From Acholoe squamosa (Eukaryota; Annelida; Polychaeta; Phyllodocida; Polynoidae): DNA of 64,000 bases. Under the pieces are notes generated by a model. That model searched no databases, was not told where the DNA came from, and saw nothing but the letters and a program-made list of their open reading frames with translations. The stretch spans positions 75,303,972 through 75,367,971 of the forward strand of contig OX439040.1 of assembly GCA_949317995.1 (NCBI GenBank). The letters are read 5' to 3'. Below, piece by piece: positions 53,290 through 63,990 of the stretch; the first letter of the stretch is position 1; each line of letters starts with the position of its first letter. A program made the position numbers and the translations under genes.

Positions 53290-53985
53290 CAGAAACTGTG
53301 AGGTCCTGGCTATCTATCAGTACGAAAGCACTGGATTTTTGTGTGAAAGCTACGCCACATGTACAGAATTCACTAGAAAACCCCAGCTTGACAATTGCAA
53401 TACAACTATGTGATGTTTACTTTACATTAATGTTTAGTGACAAATTTGATGGAGCCTCTGCTATGGCAGTTTGCTTCTGAACCAGCAATTGCTGGCTGCA
53501 GTAGGCATTTATGAATAGCCAAGCATAAAAGGCACTGCATGAAAGGGTCCAGGAGGTACCCTTTATGCCTGCCCCTCTCACACACTTTGTTGGTATTCAG
53601 TCCCAACCTTACAGTGGCACAATGACTGTGTACCTGCCTCCAATAGTCAATAGCCAATATTGTGGCACGCCGATTCCTCGAAACTTATTCAGCTCACACT
53701 CACTCTGCGTCCTAGCTCTCATGTCAATTTGCCATAGTCTTGACTCGCTGTTGAATTTTACACAGAATGAATTCAGTTGAAAGGCTAAAAGTGAAATAGA
53801 TATGTTTTCCAGGGAAATGTTGCAGTAAGTAGCTCAGACTATGAATCTAGTTGGAAATTTTGGGAGGATACTATTAAATCTAAACAGAGGGAGCATGAAA
53901 TAATGTACTTTGAAATGCCTTTAGAATGGGAACAGCTTAAATAGGGTATTTGAAAAATAGTAATGAGGCAATGATTGAACTTTGC

Positions 53986-54016
<31 letters not shown>

Positions 54017-54500
54017 GGACTAACCAGCTTGAAATGCATTTGAAAGGAGGCCGGTGGAGTGGCTGACATGTCCATACTTGGCCTTTCCTGTCATGGCTGC
54101 TATCCATGCTGGGTATGCGTGTCTCTGACGACTGACATGCACATGTCAGATGATTATCTCATTATATGGTGATCCATCTACCAATTCGGACCTCATCCAT
54201 TCCCAGTAAAAAGGTGGTGTATTGGAATCTTGTCAGAAATTCTCCCACCTCCACATCTGTGGCCATTTTCATCAGTTGACAGGAATATTTCAGGATTTGC
54301 AGTCTGCTCTTATGCATGTACATATCCTTTGAGTTGCAAGCTTGGTACTTCTCTTTTGATGATTGGATTTTGAAAATTATCATGATTTTGAAAGCTTTCA
54401 GACCACTCTTCCCCATACAGGTGTTTTGGAAGCATTAAAGGAATGTTGAAACCCCTTTTGAGCTAATCCTCTTCTTACCCTAGGGGGTAAAACTGGAAAC
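53290..54500. other. no gene recognised; 27-base poly-A
   Basis: A run of 27 A lies at 53,986-54,012. No retroposon body or flanking duplication could be tied to it. Open frames at 53,298-53,780 lack motifs and splice context. Confidence 0.4.
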
Positions 54501-54529
54501 TTGAATTGGTCTATGGTTCCTCAGGGGCA

Positions 54530-54950
54530 ACTGGCCGGCCAGTTAGGGGTAACTGGCCAGTCAGGGACAATAACCCGGTCAGGGGAAACAGCCCAGTCAT
54601 AGGCCCGTTTTGGGCTAATAAACCAGTCAGGGGTAACTGGCAGGTGAAGGGCAACAACCTTTTTAGGGCAAACACCACAATCAGGGAAAGCAACTCAACC
54701 AGGGGCAACAGCCAAGTCAGGGGCAACAGCCAAGTCAGGGGCAACAGTACAGTTAAGTCAACTACCCAGTCAGGGGCAACAGCTCTTTTAGTTGCAACAG
54801 CGCTGTCGGGAGCAACAACCCAGCCAACAGCATCAGCCAAGTCAGTGGCAACAATGCAGTCAGGGAAAACAACCCAGCTAGAGGCAACAGCCCTGTCAGG
54901 GGCAACTGCCTGGCTAGGGGCAACAACCCAGTCAAGGGGCACAGGGAATT
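54530..54950. repeat. 18-bp minisatellite
   Basis: About 20 diverged units of GTCAGGGGCAACAGCCMA. The clearest pair is at 54,716-54,751. Some units have 27- or 36-bp spacing. Since 18 is a multiple of three, both strands stay open (148 and 143 residues; + frame repeats RGNSQV). No splice context or codon bias suggests coding. Confidence 0.85.
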
Positions 54951-55014
54951 AAGTAAAAGGAAACCACTGTCTCACATTCATATAAACCGGCCATTAGCTT
55001 CGTGGCCAGTGTCA

Positions 55015-55215
55015 GTGTCCGCCAAAGGTGTATACGGACTTAGCAGGTTTAATTATTAGCCAATGAGAGGACCCTAATCTATTCACTGCGGTCCTTCGGG
55101 GACCAACTGGTACCCATCTGATAGGTGTTATCAGTAGAACTCGCTGGTAATAAGCTCCAGCAATGGCCGTGCCCATGTGACAACCTGCTAATTCGGAATA
55201 GGTCGTAATATACGA
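55015..55215. mobile_element. dispersed repeat 'X', copy 2
   Basis: ACGGACTTAGCAGGTTTAAT, CCAATGAGAGGACC, CTGGTACCCATCTGATAGGT, GCTCCAGCAATGGCCGTGCC and AATTCGGAATAGGTCG match 45,545-45,720 in the same orientation. Confidence 0.6.
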
Positions 55216-55768
55216 CCTAGCGGGATGGTGGTGGCGCCGTAGTGTCTAGCTGAAGCTGGTCAGCAGCATGTGCCTTACACTGGTTTCAGGGTACAGTTAT
55301 GTAATACCTGGTGGGAATGCACTCTGTCCCACCCTACACAGAGACTTATTATTAAGACTCATTAATTAGCACATAGTGGCTTAATAATGTAAATACAACT
55401 TCAAAGGTATGGTTAGTGTGGGTTATTACTCATCACACCTGCAGGGGTGGAGTTTTCACACCTATAGGTGTGGAAACTCACCCATGTATAGAGTGTCTTC
55501 ATGACCCCTGAAGCTGCAAATCTCACGAGAATGCATGTTAATTAGGCCTGAGCTGGTGGCTGCAGTATAGTCACACCTGAATGCCCTACCAGCATGGTAC
55601 TAGCATCCACTGGTACACTTGCAACATCTGTATATAGAAGGGTTGGTTTGATACATATGGGAGTGAGGAGAAACTCACCAGATGGTCAGGCTGAGTTACT
55701 TAGTGAGCTGCTCCCAGTCTGACCACTGAGCACCTGGTGCCAGCCTCTGGTGGTAGCAGTTGCAGATA

Positions 55769-56085
55769 CCATATTGTCATACTTAAGCACCAGGTTTTGA
55801 ATAAGCACTGGTCTCAAATAAGCACCGGGGGTACAGGGAGCATGAAATATACCTTCAGTTATACCGAGGTAGTAGATTGTCCAATGGGTGCACCCATTGC
55901 TGAAGCTGATTACCAGCGGTTATTACTGATAACAGTTATCAGATGGGTACCACCTGTCTCCCCCCAAGAGGACCACAGTGAATAGTTGGTGTTATTTCAT
56001 TAGCCGATAATAAAAACCAGCTAAGTCGGTATAAAATTAGACCTTAAATAAGCACCTGTATTGTATAAGGGCCAGGGTAGCCTTC
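55769..56085. mobile_element. TA-CCGTA element (TTGAATAAGCGCC type) interrupted by repeat X
   Basis: Starts TA then CCATATTGTCATACTTAAGC, with TTTTGAATAAGCACTGG and TCAAATAAGCACCGGGG. At about 55,850 repeat X begins (opposite orientation to 45.5 kb) and ends near 56,035. The outer element resumes with CTTAAATAAGCACCTG and GTATAAGGGCCAGGG. Right terminus lost. Confidence 0.6.
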
Positions 56086-56726
56086 ACTCCAAATCTATAA
56101 GTGCCAGGATGGATATTCATGACTATACGATGGATAGTGTTGAAGGGTGGGAGACTGGGAGGAGGCACTCATGGCCTTGGGAGGCGATTATCTGCAAGCC
56201 AATCGATTAATACCCCTCAATCATGCCCCACCGGAGTCCGATCGTCTGTGAACCAGATCAGAGGAAGACTGCTGCCAAGCCAACTCAACCGATGGCAATT
56301 GGATCTCTGACTATTCAAACTGAGTAGTCATGTTTAAGATTAGATCACTGCGTCTGATAGACTAGGGGCTGCTTAGGAGATTAATACTGTTTGGATTAAC
56401 GGACGATCGCTGAAACGTGCCACTGCGGGCGGAGTTTGATGACATGCAGAGAGTGATGAGAGAAATGCATGATGGTAGTTGTTAAAGCCTGAGGGACATA
56501 TCTCTGTAGATTATATGGCTGTTGGGCAATGGAAACATGGGATTGTTAAGCACGGAAATGGACCCTCAAGAACCACTCTAGCCCTTTCTTAACCCTACAG
56601 GGGCTGCATATGATAATACAAAGTGACCATTTGCTGATTACTGTAAAACCTTGCATATAAGCCATGACTTATAGACAATTTCAAAGGCTTAATACAGCTA
56701 CAAATACTAAAACTGTTGAGTTATGA

Positions 56727-56844
56727 CAGGGATGTAAGTCTTCAGGGTCTTCCTTGATTCCAGTGATTTAAGTTGCTATACATTGCTTTACATAAGGGAC
56801 AGAGCATTTCAGGGACTTTATGTGCTCAGTGACTTTCATCCCTG
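56727..56844. mobile_element. 118-bp CAGGGATG (hAT-like) MITE
   Basis: Left CAGGGATGTAAGTCTTCAGG, right CAGTGACTTTCATCCCTG, perfect or near-perfect inverse termini. Collinear with 21,514-21,656. No clear 8-bp duplication. Confidence 0.7.
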
Positions 56845-57049
56845 ATAATTATAGACTCAGCTAGAATTGACAGCCCCTAACAGATCAGGCTGTAAAAGAA
56901 ATGTGGCTAGTTTATTGAAGTGGGACCAGAGAGCTGCAAGCACCTTATCCTCCTCCTCCTGCACCCTGCAGTGTTATCAGGACTGATGCAATGTGGAAGG
57001 CAGTCTTTTGTGGTGTTTTTACTCACTCCTACTGGATCACTACTAACCC

Positions 57050-57165
57050 TCCCAGGACTGCATGATGCCTCAAGATCCATGCAAAGGTGTCATGTTGCAC
57101 CAATGAAGTGCTGGTGGGTCTACCCGCCAGCACTGACCATTTGGCTGTATATTTATAAACACTGT
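57050..57165. mobile_element. cloverleaf MITE fragment
   Basis: AACCCTCCCAGGACTGCATG, TGCACCAATGAAGTGCTGGT and GGGTCTACCCGCCAGCACTG. Only the left arm and left hairpin remain. Confidence 0.5.
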
Positions 57166-57633
57166 AGAGAAGGGATGATGCATGAGTGTAACACTGCTCA
57201 CTTAATCAACCTGGGAGGGAATTGAATTGTCCAAGTTTCTTTTTCAAAAAAAAAAAATTCATATAGGGGCCTGGAGGGCATGTTCATCCTCCGTTTTGTC
57301 TTAACTTCAGAGTTCACTTGCCTATTTTAAACCCAAGGTTTTGATCAGAAAAAGGGGGTGAGCAGCCTTTCCTTTTGGACTGCCATGCCTTCTCTTCCAA
57401 ATCCTAGATCCGCTGCTGAGCCTAAGGCATTAAAGCAATACATGGTTCTTAAAGCACTAACGAGTCATTGCCTCTCAGCGGGTGCTGTCTGACTCCCTGG
57501 CTGCTAGGCGTAAAAGCCACTTTTTGAGACGAGTAATGATGACTTGCAGCTCGCTCACCTGGGGGACCCAGCCATGAATGGGTCATTTGTTTTACACGCG
57601 ACGACAGGGGAGTGGCCATTTTGTATCTGTTAA

Positions 57634-58248
57634 CCCTTCAGAGGCCAATACTGCATAAATATTGGCGATGAAAGTCTTCAGGGCTTTTTCTCTGATTTCA
57701 GGTAAAGTCCCAGAACCTATACACATGAATTAATATCTAGGGTGTAATATTTAAACATTAGTGTACAGGCAGTGAGGCATTCAGAGTTTTACCTAATTTC
57801 TGATGAATTTCAAGTTTTATGTGTTATGCCTGAATGTGTCATGTCCTTTGGTTGTTATGCTGCATGAATGTAGCCCTGGCAAGTAACTCACCAGGGCTAC
57901 ATTCATGCATCATGCCGACCCTATAGGCTTGATAGACCCGAAGAGTTCACATGATGCTGTGATGAAGTGCTAGTGAACACACCCATCTACTGTATCGTCA
58001 TGTTTGAGCGCCGGGATTTGAATAACCGCCTGTCTCAAATAAGAGCCGGGTTACTGAGGTCATGAAATAACTCTTAAGCACTAAAGCTAGATCTCAAATA
58101 GGCGCCTGTCCTTTATAAGCGCTGCGGTTAATGGGGCCACCTAATCAAAAAACAGCGGGGCGCTTGAACATAACAGTATGGTATTATTCATTGGTGCATC
58201 ATAAGGGCAAATGAGGCACTATTAAATGCCTTAGTGGCCCTTCAGGGG
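57634..58248. mobile_element. cloverleaf MITE carrying two nested elements
   Basis: TTAA at 57630-57633 and 58249-58252; termini CCCTTCAGAGGCC and GGCCCTTCAGGGG. A CAGGGATG-like fragment lies in the left arm (about 57,664-57,800). A complete TTGAATAAGCGCC-type TA-CCGTA element (57,990-58,176) splits the second hairpin. The first hairpin (GTAGCCCTGGCAAGTAACTC / ACCAGGGCTACATTC) is intact. Confidence 0.75.
57990..58176. mobile_element. 187-bp TA-CCGTA element (TTGAATAAGCGCC type)
   Basis: TA-flanked. Starts CTGTATCGTCATGTTTGAGC and ends GGGCGCTTGAACATAACAG. Inner words TTGAATAACCGCC and CTCAAATAGGCGCC. Confidence 0.72.
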
Positions 58249-58715
58249 TTAAAATGTATGGGCATATCCCAGTCTTGCTTTGATGGATGTGCCAGCATTG
58301 CCATCATGATGTGTCAGTCAAGGCAAATAACTCAGCAGTGCTGCATTCATTCAGCTTGCCCAACCACCACAGTTGGTGATGCTTAAGTGTCCAGTTGTGA
58401 TGCACCAACATCGTTCCTCACCAGTACTGCGTTGGAAGAGCACAGCGACAAGGTGACGTTATGGGGCATCATGTGGTCCTTACAGTGTTAAAGGTATTGG
58501 CATGCAGACAAATTATAGTGACTCAAAAAGGCACTCCACATTGGAGTGGAAACTGTAATAGGGTTGTGGCCAGCAGAGGGGATCATGTCATAAAACCAGT
58601 GAAACTTGTTTTTACAATGCATTATGCATACTGGGGTAGTGGCAAAATGAATTAAACTAAAATTGAAATGGTCATTTGGCAGGTAATAATATTATACACT
58701 AGTATTGAACAGAGG

Positions 58716-58857
58716 CAGGGATGGAAATCCTCACAGTCTGCCCTGATTTTAGGGATTTGCAAGTTCCAAAGACTCCCATACAAAAACTACCTTTTCAAGT
58801 TTTGGGGTCTTCTAAATGATCATTTCAGGGATTTTTGTTCTCAGTCACTTTCATCCT
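58716..58857. mobile_element. 142-bp CAGGGATG (hAT-like) MITE
   Basis: CAGGGATGGAAATCCTCACA ... TCAGTCACTTTCATCCTAG, collinear with the copy at 21.5 kb. The 63-residue frame spans it by chance. Confidence 0.65.
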
Positions 58858-59109
58858 AGAAGGGGGTAATACAATAACATGTGCTGAAAAGTCTCACATA
58901 TAAGGTGCACCTTGAGTTCATCATGCCCTATGCACTTTACACACTCTAGGTGTCATCATATACCGCACATATCATATTTGCTGCACGCAGACTTTGGGAG
59001 CACCCTAATAAGCCTTTGAGGGTTTTAAGGTTCTTAAATAATATTTTATAAGGAAGCATAGTTTCTCATTAAAAGGTATTTGATCAATTGTGTCTGTTTG
59101 AAGGTGCCT

Positions 59110-59575
59110 CAGAAGAGTATCATGCAAACACATTGGGTCAGCATGATGCATGAATGCAGTGCTGTTGAGTTGACAAGGCAGGGAGGCATCATGTAAACAT
59201 GAGCATGATGCATTAATGTGCTATGCTTCCCTTAATCACTCACCAGGGCCACATTCATCATACATCATGCCAACCCTACTGGCCACTAGCTGGTCTGGAG
59301 CTGGTTCTGGCGACACACACTGATAAGATGGGACCAGCATGTCCCTGGAAGTGGGTGTCAACCAGGAACAAGGTACCCATCATGGTACTTCTTATCAGTG
59401 GGTTTTAGCTCAACCAGCGAAATTCAAGATGGCATCTGCACTAGGCCTCCATACTGAGTCCCTTGATACACTACTGGGGGAAAACAGAATGACTCAATGA
59501 AGTACTGGTGAGTAGACTCGCTATCATTTCATTGGTGCATCATAACAACCAATGGGCATGATGCACTTAAAGGGT
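59110..59575. mobile_element. cloverleaf MITE remnants interrupted by repeat 'W' copy 3
   Basis: GGGTCAGCATGATGCATGAA and later CTCACCAGGGCCACATTCAT are cloverleaf words. Repeat W occupies about 59,281-59,465 (GGCCACTAGCTGGTCTGGAG ... CGAAATTCAAGATGGCATC). The MITE resumes with AATGAAGTACTGGTGAGTAG and ends CAATGGGCATGATGCACTTA AAGGGTTAA. Confidence 0.65.
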
Positions 59576-59737
59576 TAAACACATGACATTCCAGCGTGTG
59601 GAGCAGTTGACAGCTATTTTCAGCCATGCATGGAGGCGCTGGTTTCTGGCTGGTAACACATCCTCAGTAGACAATACATAGTTATGGCTCCGGGGACTGC
59701 CTGAAAAAAGCGACTTTCCGGTCTGCTGTGTCTGGAG

Positions 59738-59983
59738 AGTTATGGTTGAATCTTTAAAGGCCGTTACTTTAGGAGTATATCATGGCCATTGGTCGGCATG
59801 ATACGCGACCAGAGGAGAGTCTGCATGCCAGCACATCGTTGATCCGTTCCTCCGAGAGTGTATCGACCCCATAGGACCATTATGTGAATAAAGCCGTGGT
59901 AAGTTACTCAACAGGTCTGCATTCATGTGTCATGATGACCAATGAGTATGATGAATTATTGTACTGTCAGCCTTCAAATGGTT
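59738..59983. mobile_element. cloverleaf MITE, diverged full-length
   Basis: CTTTAAAGGCCGTTACTTTA, GCCATTGGTCGGCATGATAC, linker CTCCGAGAGTGTATCGACCC, hairpin CCGTGGTAAGTTACTC, end CTGTCAGCCTTCAAATGGTTAA. Confidence 0.7.
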
Positions 59984-60556
59984 AACAGTGTTTCTGCTGT
60001 GATGGGGATGTTTGTTATGGACATGGCAGTTGGAGAAAGGGGGTGGGGAGTAGATGGTAGATTCTGGACTAGGATCTATCTGATTTATGTATTCCCCAGG
60101 GTACCTGGCTGAGATTAACCCTTTAAATGCTGCATGATAACTCTGGGTCCATGTTCTTGTGGCAGATCCAGGGTTGGGGTTAGCAGAAAGCAGGTGCAGC
60201 GCCCCATATTTTGAGGATAATATGAGTCCAAAAGAAGGAAATTATTAATATCAAATCTGAAATATACACAAGAAGGACAGGCCATGCACCCCCGTGCCTA
60301 CCTATATGGACGGTTGTGATATGGCACAAGAAGATACTGTACAGGTTTGAATTAAGAAAGACAGATTTATAAATCTTTGTCACTAGCTGCACTGTAACTG
60401 CAACATTGGTACGGATTACAATCGGGCACTAATGCTATTACAATAGGGTCTAACCTCTGAATAGCAGCCTTGTAAACCCGCCCTGACCCTGTCTATGTGC
60501 ACATAGACTAATAGGGGTAACACGCTATGTGTGGAATGGCAGCCTTGTATTTCTAA

Positions 60557-61027
60557 CCCTTTAAGGGCCGATAATGCATTAGGTAGTGCATCATGCCCAT
60601 TGGTTGTCAGGGTGTATGAATGCAGCCCTGGCGAGTAACTCGCCAGGGCTGCATTCATAAATTATGCCTACCGAATGGGGTACAGCATGATGCACCAATG
60701 AAGTGCTGGTGAGTCTGCTCGCCAACACTTCATTGGTGCATCATACCGTAAACTCCCGTGTAGAAGACACGCTGCGCGTATAAGACGCACCCCAAACTCA
60801 GCACATGCATTTTCGCGTATAAGACGCACATTTTAATGCTCAATTTTGTAAATCCGGTACTGTTCTATAGTAAAATTACCCCTCGTATAGGACGCACCCC
60901 CAACTTGTAGAAATCCTATAAGACGCAGTAGGGATTTGTTTGGTGTAGAGGACGCGTCTTATACGCGGGAGTTTACGGTAATGACCAGTGGGCATGATAC
61001 ACTCCTGAACTAGCGGTCCTTAAAGGG
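60557..61027. mobile_element. cloverleaf MITE, best-preserved hairpins, with nested TA-CCGTA element
   Basis: Left terminus CCCTTTAAGGGCCGATAATG (flank CTAA); right terminus TAGCGGTCCTTAAAGGG then TTAA (61,028). Hairpin 1: GAATGCAGCCCTGGCGAGTA / ACTCGCCAGGGCTGCATTC. Hairpin 2: CCAATGAAGTGCTGGTGAGT / CTCGCCAACACTTCATTGG. The TA-CCGTA element sits at the 3' foot of hairpin 2. Confidence 0.9.
60746..60978. mobile_element. 233-bp TA-CCGTA element (GCGTATAAGACGC sub-family)
   Basis: TA-flanked (60744-60745; 60979-60980). Starts CCGTAAACTCCCGTGTAGAA and ends CGCGGGAGTTTACGG. Same length and order as 18,883-19,115, including CACCCCAAACTCAGCACATG and GCATTTTCGCGTATAAGACG. Removing the element and one TA restores the MITE word GCATCATAATGACC. 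Confidence 0.92.
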
Positions 61028-61210
61028 TTAACCCTTGAAAGACACAGATTTTCTAATTACATTAATCCCTCCCCCCTCCCAAGACCAACAGCACCAGACA
61101 GCCTGCAGCAGCATGTCTCCCTAAGTGCACGTGTACCTGGACGCTGTGAGGGGACCAGGGTAGAGGATCTAGAGGCGCAACTCACGATCAGCCCTCTAGA
61201 TTGGCTGAGT

Positions 61211-61360
61211 TAAACCCCGTTCATAAGCCGACCTCAGTGATTAGCCAGGGATAGAGACTAGAGTTTGAGGAAATGTTATAAGACGATTCTAGGGCCTACT
61301 AAATTTACTCCATTTTTCTCTTAAATCTGTTATAATGAAACCCCTTTTTTCTAGACCTCA
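61211..61360. mobile_element. truncated TA-CCGTA element (CCGGTCATAAGCCGG sub-family)
   Basis: GTTAAACCCCGTTCATAAGC, GATTAGCCAGGGATAGAG and TTTACTCCATTTTTCTCTTA match the left half of 40,665-40,885. The right terminus is absent. Confidence 0.55.
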
Positions 61361-61576
61361 CTGTCATCCCTGTAAATTGTAAGTCACAAGTATACAAAAA
61401 TACTTCCACACTCAGTGAATCCCCCATAGCTTAGAAAAGGGTAGTTAATAAAAGGTCTACAGAAATATGCTATATGTAGGCTCCGGTGGTCCATACAACT
61501 GTTATATAGGTGGGCTCATCTCATCCCTTATTCATATAGTGTGTGGGATGTGTAGAACTATATAATGTAGACTTAA

Positions 61577-61821
61577 CCCCTCAAGGGCAGATAAATTAGG
61601 AGTGTCCCTGCATGCCCATTGGTCAGCACAGTGCACCAATGAAGTGCTGGTGAGTGCTCGGCAGCACTTCATTGGTGCATCTGGCCGCCCCTCTGGGTTC
61701 ATGTAGGGTCAGCATGATGCATGAATGAAGCCCTAGCGCGTCGCCTCCCACCATGGCTGCATTCAGGCATCATGACCATCAACGGGCATGATGCACCGAT
61801 GCACTAACAGCCCTTAGAGGG
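61577..61821. mobile_element. cloverleaf (piggyBac-like) MITE, full length
   Basis: TTAA (61573-61576) then CCCCTCAAGGGCAG; end ACAGCCCTTAGAGGG then TTGA. Hairpin 1 CAATGAAGTGCTGGTGAGTG / CTCGGCAGCACTTCATTG. Hairpin 2 GAATGAAGCCCTAGCGCG / ACCATGGCTGCATTC, partly eroded. Confidence 0.85.
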
Positions 61822-62092
61822 TTGATCCCATCCACCAACACCTGGAGTCCAGTTGAGTCCCCCTATTAGCTGTACAGCTGGAGCAGGCACAAATAACCTC
61901 CACCCATGTAGTACCACGTATACATGTACGATTATCCACAAAGTATATATACTACGGTACCTGGTGTATACCATCGTATTATATTGATAACCCACTAGGC
62001 CTTGATAACCCGCAGAAATTCATATAGGAGATGTATGGCTCAATCCCGCGACAGATACCAAGTGGACTATGGGTCTTAGGTACCGTAATGCC

Positions 62093-62678
62093 ACGTGTAT
62101 AAGCCTCACCGGCATATTCCCTAGACCCTGGTTTTTTTTTGTGTATGAGCAGCAGTGGTTTGAAAATTGTCAGTTTAGTACCGTAAAAACCATGCATATA
62201 AGCTGTTGCTTATAGACCATTTCAGGCATCTGGTGAGGCTTGTAGCATCTGCAGGAACTCAGGGCCCAGCTTATAGACGGGGTATTACTTGTATACACTA
62301 AAGTGAGGAATGGGGACCATTTCAGGCATCTGGTGAGGCTTATAGCATCTGCAGGAACTCAGGGTGCAGCTTATAGACGGGGTATTACTTGTATACACTA
62401 AAGTGAGGAATGGGGACCATTTCAGTCCTCTGGTGCAATTTCTAGCAAAGTCCTCAACCCAGGGTGTGGCTTATAATATATACACTGTGGTGGCTGTATA
62501 CACAGGTAAAATCCCGTGTACAAGCCGCACCCCAATTTCAGCAAGTCTGTAATGCAGAAGTAAGTGACATAAGCTTTATGTTAGGTATATATGAGAGATT
62601 GTAGGACCAGCTTACCTACCCTCTCTTCCTGCTGTCTGGAAACATAGTGTAGAAATCCCTAGTCTGCACGCTTTACGG
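62093..62678. mobile_element. composite of TA-CCGTA elements with a 100-bp internal duplication
   Basis: Two left termini (CCGTAATGCCACGTGTATAA at 62,093; CCGTAAAAACCATGCATATA at 62,181) and one right terminus (CACGCTTTACGG ending 62,678). From about 62,211 a 100-bp unit (GACCATTTCAGGCATCTGGT ... AAAGTGAGGAATGGG) is repeated twice with a partial third. The unit contains the family word CAGCTTATAGACGGGG. Confidence 0.65.
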
Positions 62679-62919
62679 TACGTGTATTTGGAGATTGAAG
62701 GGCGGATCACCCCTCCCTTCCCCTGCTGCTGTGGCCCTGTCTGGTAATATAGCAATCAGAAGGGTTTTGAAAAGATTTGTTTGTAGCAATATTGGTGGTG
62801 TTATGGGACCTTGGGAACATTCCCCTTACCAGACTACAATGGTCTATCGTAAAAGCTACTCCATATAAAATCCCTGTGCGCTATTTCATTAGTCTGGGTG
62901 GCAGAGCTCTATAGTAGTA

Positions 62920-63526
62920 CCGTAATCTCCCGCGTAGAAGGCGCGTCTTATACGCGAATCAGATCGTTCATGGGTCTTATACGCGGGAGGTAAATTGCCT
63001 TGAGTTTGGGGTGCGCCTTATACGCGGGTTTTTCCAACATCTCATTTGGGAAAATGCGCCGATGACAGCTTGAACTCATAGCGCCAGCACCACGGCAGAC
63101 CGGGAGGTGTCGACGCGCTCGCCGGGGATAAGGCCCACCGTACGCCGATGACAGCTTGAACTCATATAGCCAGCAGCCGGTCGGTGTAGATTTGCTCGGC
63201 GGGTTTGACGCCGACCGTCACACCGTGTGCCGATGACAGCTTGAACTCATATAGCCAGCAGCGCGGCAGACCGGGAGGTGTCGACGGGCGCTCGGCGGGT
63301 TTGACGCCGACCGTGTGCCGATGACAGCTTGAACTCATATAGGGGGGTGGGGGGGGGCGCCTTCTACGCGAAACAGCCCCCCTGTGAGTTGGGGGGGCGC
63401 CTTATACGCGGGTTTTTCCGGAAATTGATCCAGAAGAGGTACGTGCGCCTTCTACGTGAAAAGGCCTTCTCTGAGTTGGGGGGGCGCCTTCTACGCGAGC
63501 TGCGCCTTCTACGCGGGAGATTACGG
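62920..63526. mobile_element. 607-bp TA-CCGTA element that contains a GC-rich tandem array
   Basis: TA-flanked. Starts CCGTAATCTCCCGCGTAGAA and ends CTACGCGGGAGATTACGG. Sub-terminal parts repeat GGCGCCTTATACGCGGG and GGCGCCTTCTACGCG. The centre (63,058-63,345) holds four units of about 86 bp starting GCCGATGACAGCTTGAACTC (63,058, 63,144, 63,229, 63,317) and including GGCGGGTTTGACGCCGACCG. It is much richer in CG than other family members. No open frame suggests a gene. Confidence 0.85.
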
Positions 63527-63645
63527 TATGTAATCTCCGGTGTATATGGCAAATCTTGTACACTAATCTGAGGCCTCCTGCAACGTATAGAATCATCGCA
63601 AACTCACTGTGTGTCTTATAGGTGGTGTACTTTAACTATAGGACA

Positions 63646-63990
63646 GGGGCGTAGGAAAAGGGGGCAGAGGGGCTGCCACCTCCCCCCCCCCCCATCATAA
63701 AGGAGGTGGGATCTGAGTATGTCTGGGCCACCGCAAAAAAATTGCCAAGAGCTAAAACTTTGCATCTCAAATTAGATTGATATAGTAATGGGATAGGGAA
63801 AATGGGAGGCCTTGGCCTCAAATCAGATCTAAAATTCATCATCATCAAAACCCCTTCAAGTGGAATTTTTAAACATTTTTAACTCGAAAAGCGAGTTATA
63901 AGGAGACACCCTAGGGCCCTGCAATTTCAGTCATTTTGGTGGTGCGTATAAGTTTAAAAAAAGATGGAAATTTTGTATATAAGAGGCAGA
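63646..63990. mobile_element. possible TE fragment (CAGGGGCGTAGGAA terminus)
   Basis: CAGGGGCGTAGGAAAAGGGG followed by a C-run and a CAAAAAAATTGCCAAGAGC-like body resembles a terminus often seen at the edge of short interspersed elements in animal genomes. No second copy or second end is in the window. Confidence 0.3.

Noticed and set aside
53986..54012. Poly-A as the tail of a retrogene
   Set aside because: No gene-like body upstream and no flanking direct repeat could be found.
54506..54952. 148-residue + frame with RGNSQV-type repeats
   Set aside because: Explained by an 18-bp minisatellite; the opposite strand is equally open (143 residues).
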